NCBI GenBank assembly: GCA_017416885.1
Contig: JAFQAM010000219.1
Coordinates: 1-7,774, forward strand
DNA length: 7,774 bases
DNA from: Clostridia bacterium
GTDB lineage: Bacteria; Bacillota; Clostridia; Oscillospirales; CAG-272
Reading direction: 5' to 3'
Below are positions 1 to 6,500 of this stretch, in pieces. The notes beneath the pieces are model-generated. The model did no database searches. It was not told the DNA's origin and saw nothing but the letters and a program-made list of their open reading frames with translations. Every line of letters begins with the position of its first letter. Positions within the stretch are counted from its first letter, which is position 1. The position numbers were made by a program, and so were the translations under genes.

Positions 1-1806
1 AACTGAGCCTGTTGCCAAGTCATTTAATGCGTTTGACGCGCTTGTTACTCTATATCTGATTTTTTCGATTTTTGCGTTTTCAATATTTTTTGCTACTGTG
101 TGGAAGTTTTCGTTTCTCTTGAAGTAAACGAAGTTGTTTGAATAGAAGCCTGTTAAAAGGTTATCGTCTGTGTTTTGCGCGTTTGTAGCTTGGTATGCGC
201 CTGCGCCAACAGGAACCTTAACATTTCTTGTTGATTGGATTTCGCTCTTCATAAAGTCGAATGAACCGTACTCTACACCGAAGCGATTCTTTGAAATATC
301 AACGATTTGGTTAGGTGAATAGTAGTGCTGTGGAGCTACTGCAAATGCGAAGTTCCAAACTGCCTTAGGGTCAACGCCGTTAATTGTGATTTGGAGAATA
401 TCGTATTCGCCCTCATCAATTACTGTACCGTCTGCATTGTGGTTGTCTGCAATAGTATATGTTGTGCCGTTTACCTGAAGCTGTGTGCCTGCCTGCGCTG
501 TATGGCCAAGGGATACGATACCTGAAAAATTTGGAATTGCAAGTAAGCTTGCGCCACACTTAGAGCAAACCTTGTCGCCCGCGTTGTTCTGGTGACCGCA
601 AGAGCTGCACTCACCGCTTGTTGCTGCGTTTGAAGCAAGTAAGATTTCCTTACCCTTTGCGCTGTATTCTGTCTTTAATGTGTTAGCTGTTGCCCAATAT
701 GAAAGAATGATATGAAGCTCGCTTGATACCTTTGAGTCATATACATACTTGATTGCTGAGTCCTTATCCTTAACTACATCTGTGCTGTAATCAAGAATTG
801 CTTCCTTAATCTTTGTTCTGTCGATTTTACCGTCTGCGCCTTCCTCGTACTTAATTGTAACGAAGCCCTCTGCATACATAAATGAAATGATTTCATCAAA
901 GCCTGTTCTGATTGTTTCGCCGTTTGCTACTGTCTTAACCGGAGCTGATTTATATGGGTCCTCGGTATAAGAATCCTTAGCTGCCGCGTAGTCTCTTTCA
1001 AGCTCCTCTTTAAAGAGCTTAACTGTGTTTTCATAGTCAGCCTTTAACTGAGCCTGAGCCTTTGACTGAAGTGTGCCGTCAGCCTCATACTTTGCAATTT
1101 CAGCCTCGGTAAAGATAGCTTCAATATAACCGATATTAACTGAGTGGTTCTTAATAGCCTCAATCATTGTTTCGTAGCTTGCGTAGTATGAGCCCTCTGT
1201 CTTTGTTTCGCCAACCTGCTTGAAAAGGTTGATAAGCTCGTTAATTCTGTTGTTTGCGTGGATTAAAGCGCCTTGTGAGATAGCGTCATCTGCTGATGTA
1301 TCGTCATCGTCAACAAAGGATTGTGTTCTGTATGCCTTTAAGCCCTTAATGTCTGTTGAGTACATTGTTGATGAGCCTGTGTAAACAGGATCAAGATATA
1401 CATAAAGGTTAAATAATACATCGTGCATTGTAAGCGGCTTACCGTCGGAATACTTAATGCCGTTCTTAATAACGAATGTATATGTTGTTTCGTCCTGGTC
1501 AGCGGAATAAACTGACTCATAGTCCAATACAACAGTTGCCTCGTCATCACCGAAGGCTTCCTCAATTTCACCGTTTACATACTTGTTTGTGAGCATACCG
1601 ATTTGTGTCATTGACACGATTGTACCGTCTGCTGCGGTTGTTGAATAGAATGGGTTGAATAAGCCGTCAAGCTCCTCTGACATTAAAACTAAAGCGTCAG
1701 GCTTTGTAGTTTTATCGTCATCATTTCCACCGCATCCTGCAAGTGTAGCAATAGCGCTTGAAAGCATTAAAACGCAAAGCACTAAAGCAAGAATTCTTTT
1801 TTTCAT
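1..1806 (-). CDS. ABC transporter solute-binding lipoprotein, family 5 (oligopeptide type), with inserted zinc ribbon; C-terminus beyond window
   Basis: I translated this frame by hand from the ATG at 1804-1806; it stays open for 602 codons to the window edge. Residues 1-25 form a lipoprotein signal: KKR, a hydrophobic core, then lipobox LAGC with Cys25 as the lipidated residue, followed by an acidic GGNDDDK linker. Family 5 (SBP_bac_5) landmarks follow: LFNPFYST near residue 70, then TYTFVIKNGIKYSDGKPLT with MHDVLFNLYVYLDP at ~109-140 (the usual 'DG.P.t..DV.fs' block), VPVGAGAYQA at ~532 (equivalent to GTGPYKL), and a KRNENFH...IEKIRYRV block at ~563-587. The product should bind a peptide or similar ligand outside the membrane and deliver it to an ABC permease, not seen here. 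Between ~163 and ~440 lies extra sequence not normal for the family, including a CxxC-x10-CxxC ribbon. Full length is probably well above the usual 500-560 residues. Start supported by a strong RBS. Ligand unknown. Confidence 0.9.
   Translation of the reverse strand, partial: MKKRILALVLCVLMLSSAIATLAGCGGNDDDKTTKPDALVLMSEELDGLFNPFYSTTAADGTIVSMTQIGMLTNKYVNGEIEEAFGDDEATVVLDYESVYSADQDETTYTFVIKNGIKYSDGKPLTMHDVLFNLYVYLDPVYTGSSTMYSTDIKGLKAYRTQSFVDDDDTSADDAISQGALIHANNRINELINLFKQVGETKTEGSYYASYETMIEAIKNHSVNIGYIEAIFTEAEIAKYEADGTLQSKAQAQLKADYENTVKLFKEELERDYAAAKDSYTEDPYKSAPVKTVANGETIRTGFDEIISFMYAEGFVTIKYEEGADGKIDRTKIKEAILDYSTDVVKDKDSAIKYVYDSKVSSELHIILSYWATANTLKTEYSAKGKEILLASNAATSGECSSCGHQNNAGDKVCSKCGASLLAIPNFSGIVSLGHTAQAGTQLQVNGTTYTIADNHNADGTVIDEGEYDILQITINGVDPKAVWNFAFAVAPQHYYSPNQIVDISKNRFGVEYGSFDFMKSEIQSTRNVKVPVGAGAYQATNAQNTDDNLLTGFYSNNFVYFKRNENFHTVAKNIENAKIEKIRYRVTSASNALNDLATGSV
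487..1320 (-). other. Insertion inside the solute-binding protein: acidic linker, helical segment, zinc ribbon
   Basis: Approximate residues 163-440 separate two blocks that are close together in ordinary family 5 binding proteins. The insertion opens with an acidic stretch (VDDDDTSADD), continues with helix-rich, charged sequence including a likely coiled coil at ~246-278 (KAQAQLKADYENTVKLF and following), then a mixed region and the cysteine cluster. Boundaries are inferred from where family motifs stop and resume. I do not recognise the helical part as a named domain. Confidence 0.6.
556..609 (-). other. Four-cysteine zinc ribbon within the solute-binding protein
   Basis: Residues 400-417 read CSSCGHQNNAGDKVCSKC, followed by GASL. 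The spacing is C400-x2-C403-x10-C414-x2-C417, with a Gly after each CxxC pair. This matches the small zinc_ribbon_2-type knuckle pair common at the ends of cytoplasmic bacterial proteins. Its position well after the lipobox places it outside the membrane. Metal binding is inferred from the motif only. Confidence 0.8.
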
Positions 1807-1815
1807 GATTTATTT

Positions 1816-1820
1816 CCTCC
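1816..1820 (-). promoter_or_regulatory. Ribosome binding site of the solute-binding protein gene
   Basis: On the minus strand GGAGG (within CGGAGGAAATAAATCATG) ends 9 bases before the ATG at 1804-1806. It is a strong Shine-Dalgarno match and fixes the start, agreeing with the signal peptide that begins there. The ~40 bases between it and the hairpin array are AT-rich and show no convincing -35/-10 pair. Confidence 0.85.
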
Positions 1821-1861
1821 GTATTTTTTACCAATAAAAGTGTTTAACAGATAAGCGTCTC

Positions 1862-1968
1862 ATTTTGCGAAGCAAAATATATCGAAAATCGCTTGCGATT
1901 TATATCGAAATTCGTTTACGAATTATATCGAATTTTGACAAAGTCAAAATATATCGACACCGAAGGTG
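1862..1968 (-). repeat. Left arm of hairpin array (five units, ATATCGA linkers)
   Basis: Units on the plus strand: ATTTTGC-GAA-GCAAAAT (1862-1878), AAATCGC-TT-GCGATTT (1886-1901), AATTCGT-TT-ACGAATT (1909-1924), ATTTTGAC-AAA-GTCAAAAT (1932-1950) and CACC-GAA-GGTG (1958-1968). The linker ATATCGA sits exactly at 1879-1885, 1902-1908, 1925-1931 and 1951-1957. Read on the minus strand the linker becomes TCGATAT, the same as in the right arm on the plus strand, which is why the strand is given as minus. Confidence 0.92.
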
Positions 1969-2011
1969 AAATTACTAAAAATACTGTTGAACAAGCATTT
2001 TATGTTTTCTG
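1969..2011. other. AT-rich centre between the two hairpin arms
   Basis: This 43-bp stretch has no linker motif and separates the oppositely oriented arms. CAAGCA at 1992-1997 can pair with TGCTTG at 2010-2015. That second segment overlaps the first stem of the right arm, so the two pairings exclude each other. I see no coding sequence here. Confidence 0.6.
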
Positions 2012-2136
2012 CTTGCTTCGCAAGTCGATATATTTCACTGCGTGAAATTCGATATAACTGCTTCGCAGTTTCGATATAATTGCTTCGCAATTTCGATATA
2101 TTTACGCTGTGCGTAAATGTGAGGTGGCTTCGCCAC
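2012..2136 (+). repeat. Right arm of hairpin array (six units, TCGATAT linkers)
   Basis: Units on the plus strand: CTTGC-TTC-GCAAG (2012-2024), ATTTCAC-TGC-GTGAAAT (2032-2048), AACTGC-TTC-GCAGTT (2056-2070), AATTGC-TTC-GCAATT (2078-2092), ATTTACGC-TGT-GCGTAAAT (2100-2118) and GTGGC-TTC-GCCAC (2124-2136). TCGATAT lies at 2025-2031, 2049-2055, 2071-2077 and 2093-2099. The last two units are separated instead by GTGAG. The outermost hairpin reaches the first base of the lipoprotein stop codon (2136-2138). Confidence 0.92.
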
Positions 2137-3488
2137 TACTTAACAAAGTTAAGAGTAATTTGACCGTCACTCACCTCAATAGAAAGCTTTTCTGTGTCTC
2201 CTGTAACATTACAGGTGATATTTGAAATATCAATATCTGTGTCGATAATATTGCCTGAGAGCACGCCTAAGGAATACTCTGTGTCGGGATATATATCTGA
2301 GCTGATGTTGAATACGCCGCTTACTGTTATATTTGTAAGAGCTGCTTCGTTTGAAATTGTGCCTGCAAGCAAGCCGAATGATGCGCCTGCCTTAAGTGAG
2401 CCTGCATTCATATTAAATGTAACATTTTCAAAGGTTACATTTTCAATTGTCGCGCCTGCATCAATACCGCCGAATAAACCGCCGCGCATTACGCTTGTGT
2501 TGCCTTGGTTTACTTTGATATTTGACATCTTGTGGCCGTTACCGATGATTGTGCCCTTGAAGCCCTCGCTTGCAAGTGTGCTTGACCATACAATACCTGT
2601 AAAGTCTAAATCGCTTTCAAGGATGTAGCATCCGTCAAGACGGCTGTTGTCCTTAAATTGCTTTGGTGTGGTGATTTTAAACCATACGCCGTCAAGATAT
2701 CTTGTGTAGATTTCCACCTTGCCGTCGCCCTGCATTGTGCCTGTTTCGTAGTCAATGCCGCCGTTTACTGTGCCTGTAAGAAGCTCGCTGAAATCCTTTG
2801 TTAAGGAAGCCTCCTTAAAGGTTTTATTTTCAACTGTCGGGAATGATTTAACATCCATTTTTCCTGTCTTATCGTTCCATCTCGGAAGCTCAATTTCAAG
2901 CGCCTCCTTGGACATAAGAAGGTCAAACTCGCCCTCATCATTTTCCATATAAACCTCATATACGAAGCTTGGAATCCAAGCTGCGTACAGAGTTAATGCG
3001 TTTTCCTCGGACTTATAATCCTTATTTGGATCAAGCTCTAATTTTGATGTGTCAAAGTCCCATCTGCCCGAGTAGGTGTAGCCCTGCTCTCTGCCTGATA
3101 CCGATGTTAAAACACCGTATGCATCAAGTGGGTTGCCATTTTCGTCAACTCTAAGCTGTCTATCTGTGTACCAGCCAACGAAAATGCTTTTTGTTTTTGA
3201 AATTTCAAATGCGCCTGTGCCTCTTCTGGAGTCATTTGGAGCAATCAAGGAAATTTCCTTCTTGCCCTGCGCGTTTGTTTGCGCGTTATTAAGATTGAAT
3301 ACATCTACGATGTAAACATCCTCTGTTCCTGCAAAGATACCGCCGTTTGCATCGAAGCGAACGCTTACTGTGTAGCCGTCCTCATCAAGTGTCTCATACG
3401 GTGTTTCCCATTGGGAACAGGATGCTATGAAGCATACTGCTATCAGTAGCATCACTGTAATTAATGTGAATTTGATTTTACTGTTCAT
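2136..3488 (-). CDS. Surface lipoprotein with Listeria-Bacteroides (Flg_new) repeat and GLUG-like beta-helix region
   Basis: The product is 450 residues starting from the ATG at 3486-3488. A longer frame opens at 3521, but the inner start has a GGGGGA Shine-Dalgarno 5 bases upstream and begins directly with a lipoprotein signal (MNSKIKF, hydrophobic core, lipobox IASC, Cys24). A Listeria-Bacteroides repeat follows: YTVSVRFDANGG at ~39-50, FVGWYTD at ~103-109, LTLYAAW at ~165-171. A second, weaker copy may end at VEIYTRYLDG (~258-267). Residues ~270-430 resemble GLUG/right-handed beta-helix segments: YILESDLDFTG, FKGTIIGNGHKMSNIKV, GGLFGGIDAGATIENVTFENV, FGLLAGTI, LGVLSGNI. Such proteins usually act as surface adhesion or binding modules; no catalytic motif is visible. 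The gene directly follows the LRR surface protein gene, suggesting co-expression. It ends with TAG inside the first hairpin of the array. Confidence 0.88.
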   Translation of the reverse strand: MNSKIKFTLITVMLLIAVCFIASCSQWETPYETLDEDGYTVSVRFDANGGIFAGTEDVYIVDVFNLNNAQTNAQGKKEISLIAPNDSRRGTGAFEISKTKSIFVGWYTDRQLRVDENGNPLDAYGVLTSVSGREQGYTYSGRWDFDTSKLELDPNKDYKSEENALTLYAAWIPSFVYEVYMENDEGEFDLLMSKEALEIELPRWNDKTGKMDVKSFPTVENKTFKEASLTKDFSELLTGTVNGGIDYETGTMQGDGKVEIYTRYLDGVWFKITTPKQFKDNSRLDGCYILESDLDFTGIVWSSTLASEGFKGTIIGNGHKMSNIKVNQGNTSVMRGGLFGGIDAGATIENVTFENVTFNMNAGSLKAGASFGLLAGTISNEAALTNITVSGVFNISSDIYPDTEYSLGVLSGNIIDTDIDISNITCNVTGDTEKLSIEVSDGQITLNFVK

Positions 3489-3588
3489 TGCTGTCCCCCG
3501 ATGTCTCAAGCTTTTCGTCATTTACGGGTGCTTTTTCTGTTTCCTCTTGAGCAATTTCTTCGGTTGTATTGTCGTTTGCATCGTTTTA
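3478..3588 (-). other. In-frame extension of the LRR protein gene beyond its first TAA (probable interrupted acidic tail)
   Basis: The LRR gene frame meets TAA at 3586-3588 but continues without another stop for 35 codons to TAA at 3478-3480. The translated stretch begins NDANDNTTEEIAQEE and ends LETSGDSNEQ. It is rich in Glu, Asp and Asn, like the cytoplasmic or linker tails of similar membrane-anchored surface proteins and like the acidic linker before this protein's own membrane helix. The second stop overlaps the lipoprotein start in the sequence ATGAACAGTAA, an 11-base overlap typical of coupled genes. A single base change (for example GAA, AAA or CAA to TAA), a sequencing error or stop readthrough would explain it. 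Confidence 0.65.
3494..3499 (-). promoter_or_regulatory. Ribosome binding site deciding the lipoprotein start
   Basis: On the minus strand GGGGGA precedes CAGCA and then the ATG at 3486-3488. The longer start at 3519-3521 has no comparable purine-rich site and would put MTKSLRHRGTA in front of the signal peptide. The inner ATG is therefore preferred. This site lies inside the in-frame extension of the upstream gene, which would favour translational coupling. Confidence 0.7.
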
Positions 3589-6500
3589 TCCGTCATCACT
3601 GACCACAGAACACAGACCGTTCTTACGGTTCTTTAAGAAAAGGAATACAAATCCGCCAACAGCGGCAGCAGCCACTACTGCAAGGATTACGATTGTTACA
3701 ACTGCGCCAACAGGTAATTTTGCCTTTGGCTCCTCGGTTGTGTTATCGTCGCCCTCGTTTGGTTTGTCAGGCTCGTTTGTACCGTTATCCTCGTTTTGTA
3801 GGTATTCAAGGTCGGAAATACGCTTTTCTGCCGATGTTAATTTAGCATACAAGCCGTTTTCGTCAACGATTGATTTTTGCTCGTTTGTCATAATCTTGTT
3901 GTAAAGCTCTCTTGCAAGTACAACAAGCGCTTTATCGGAAAGCGATACCTTTTCAGGTAGGTTATTAATTGCTTCGATTACGGAAAGAGTAATATCGTCA
4001 GGCGCAATATCGCCGTCAATTACTACATTAAAGTATTGACCGAAGATAAATGAGCCGTAGTTCTGACCGTTTGCAGGTCTTACCATTACTATCTTATCTG
4101 TAATATGACCGATATAGTCAATGAAGTTAGCTCCGTAATAGATGTTTGTAGGATCTCCTGTTACATTGTACATAAAGTATTCTGTAATACCAAGTCCCGG
4201 AATAACGATTGGATCGCCGTTTACATCTGTGAAATCGTAATCGCCTGATGCAGGTAGATTTTCCATTGATGCGTAATAGCTGTAATCGTATTCCTCCTCA
4301 AGAATTGGAGCCTTGTAGCTGCTGAAGGATATAACAGTAAGCTTCTTACAGTCGTAGAATGCTTTATGACCGATGGATGCTACTGTTGAAGGTAATACAA
4401 CCTTCTTAATATCGCTTCCTGCAAATGCAAGCGCTGAAATTCTTACAGTACCGTCTGCTACTGTTATTGAGTCACTGTCGCCTGCGAATGTTACAAGCAC
4501 AAGACCGTTTTTAACCACCTTGTAAATTGAGCCGTCAATTATCTTAACTGTGTCGCTTAAATCGAAGGTGTATTTTGTGATTTGGTATTTAACGCCGTTA
4601 AATTCCTCTTCTGTTGTAATGCTGAATGGAACGAGCTTGCACATAGCGAATGGATTTTCACCGATATATACTAAACAGTTATTTAATGTAACCTTAATTT
4701 CGGTGTAGTCCTCTCTCATAAATGCGTTATCGCCAATGTAGGTTGCGCTCATTAAATTGAGAGTCTTAATTGGTGCGTATGCAAATGCGTACTTATCAAA
4801 TTTAGTTACCTGTTCAAGACCGACTACCTTAGTAAGATTTTCACAGTATGAGAATGCGCCCTCTAAGATTTCAATAGCTCTTGATTCAACGGTACCATCC
4901 TGCCATGTTGCAGGAAGAACCTCTGTTGTTAAATAAACCTCTTCTAACTCATCAACATATACGAATGCGTATTTGCCGATTTCCTTAATTGAGTCAAGCT
5001 CTACCTTCTTGATTGCTGTTTCCGCAAATGCTTCTGTGCCGATAACCTCTACTGAATTAAGGTTGATTTCGCTTAATACAGCGCAGTTTGCAAATGCTCT
5101 TTGAGGTACAGCCTTAACATTTTGTCCAAGTGTTACCTTAACTAATTTTTGTGAATGAGCAAATGCTTCTGAGCCTAATTTTTCAAGCGCGGTTAAATCA
5201 AGCTCTGTAAAGAGCGGTGCGTAGTACGCGTAGTAATATGTGCCGTCGTCCTTCTGACGAACTACGCTCATATTGCTGTCAAGGTATTCATAAAGAACAT
5301 CGCCTGAGAATGCGTAATCGCCTATTGATACCGCCTTGGATAAATCAATATCGGTTAAGCTGCTTGCGTTATAGAATGAGTAATTGCCTATTTTTGCGCC
5401 CTCGCCAAGCTTGATTGATGTGAGCTTAGCGCAGCCGTAGAATGCGCTGTCGCCAATTTCTACATTGTTACCGATTTCAAGGCTTGTAAGCGGGGATAGA
5501 TAAATATAATAGTAAATCTTTTTGCCGTCAAGCTCATAGAAATCAGATGTATAGTTACCCGGCGCCATATTATTGAAGCGGAATGCGTCGGTGCAAAGCT
5601 TGACACCGTTACCGATTTTTACGCTTGCAAGCTTGCTACAATCTCTGAATGCGCCCTCTCCTACGGTGATACCGTCAGGAATTACAACGCTTTCAACAGG
5701 TGTTTCCGCATATGCGTATGCGCCGATTTCACTGACGCCTGTAAGGTCGTGAACGGTTGTGATTCTTGTGTTATGGAATGCGTATGTGCCTATCTTGGTT
5801 AATTTACCGAGAGTAATGCTTGTTAAGCGGTTACAGCCTGCAAATGCGAAGCTGTCAACCTCGGTTACAGACGGGATTACAACGCTTGTAAGTCTTGTAT
5901 TGCCTGAGAATGCTCCGTAAGCAACCTTAACTATCTTAGAATCGTCAATCCTTAATTCTCCGCTTACGCCCGGCGCAACATAGAGAATTTCTGTTCCATC
6001 ATTATTTAATATATAAGGCTTGCCCTCAACTGAGGTGAATACCTTATTGTCCTTGTCAATTGTAAACTCGGTTACTCTTGCGCCACGGAATGCGTATTCG
6101 CCGATTTGAGCTACATCCTTGCCAAGAGTTACCTTGGTAAGACCTGTACAGCCGTCAAAGATACCTGCTGGGATTACATTTGCGTTTACGCTGATTTCCT
6201 TAAGCGAACGGCAATCTGCAAACGCGCACATACCAAGCTGAACCTTATCAGCCTTGAAGGTTACGCTTTCAAGCTTTGTTGAGCCGTAGAATGCGTATGT
6301 ACCGATTGACTGTGTCTTTTCGGAGAGAACAACTGCATTAAACTCGTTTGTTCCGCCCCTCTTTGTTGTCCAGCCTGCCTCGCCTGTGTCCTTGTTTTCG
6401 TAGTAATATGTGATATCACCTGAAGCAAAGGCGTAATCTGCTACCGCAACTGCATTTTCAAGGTTGATTTCACCCTGTAAATTACAGCCGTAGAACGCGT

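Larger units (their letters stand above)
1862..2136. repeat. Array of at least eleven short hairpins with a constant 7-bp linker, in two inverted arms
   Basis: This fills most of the 329-bp space between the lipoprotein stop and the solute-binding protein start. Each unit is a perfect or near-perfect inverted repeat with a 4-8 bp stem and a 2-3 base loop, often TTC or its complement GAA. Units are mostly separated by exactly 7 bp: ATATCGA in the left arm, TCGATAT in the right. Linker-to-linker period is 22-26 bp. Stems differ between units but remain self-complementary. No U-tract follows any stem on either strand, so they do not look like ordinary intrinsic terminators. I cannot assign the array to a named repeat family. 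It could be a multiplied intergenic repeat, an mRNA-stabilising or attenuating structure, or a non-autonomous mobile remnant. Confidence 0.9.

Noticed and set aside
325..525. Plus-strand cysteine-rich 66-residue open frame
   Set aside because: Antisense to the continuous solute-binding protein frame, which carries clear family motifs; the cysteines come from reading its Ala/Thr codons in reverse.
1338..1571. Minus-strand 77-residue open frame
   Set aside because: Overlaps the solute-binding protein in another frame of the same strand, across its best conserved block.
1807..1861. Promoter immediately upstream of the solute-binding protein gene
   Set aside because: AT-rich with an RBS, but no pair of -35/-10 elements at acceptable spacing could be picked out.
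1862..2136. CRISPR-like array
   Set aside because: The constant element is only 7 bp and the variable elements are self-complementary hairpins; no conserved 25-40 bp repeat and no unique spacers.
2012..2136. Rho-independent terminator after the lipoprotein gene
   Set aside because: The hairpins have short, AT-rich stems and none is followed by a run of T on the minus strand, so none can be called as an intrinsic terminator.
2194..2628. Plus-strand 144-residue open frame
   Set aside because: Lies wholly inside the lipoprotein gene on the other strand, has no RBS or domain, and its hydrophobic/proline-rich sequence is a shadow of that gene's codons.
3486..3521. Longer lipoprotein start at 3519-3521
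   Set aside because: Adds MTKSLRHRGTA ahead of a complete signal peptide, lacks a Shine-Dalgarno site, and overlaps the probable coding tail of the upstream gene.
3569..3904. Plus-strand 111-residue open frame with hydrophobic C-terminal part
   Set aside because: Antisense to the LRR protein's helical domain, linker and anchor; no RBS and composition explained by the opposite strand.
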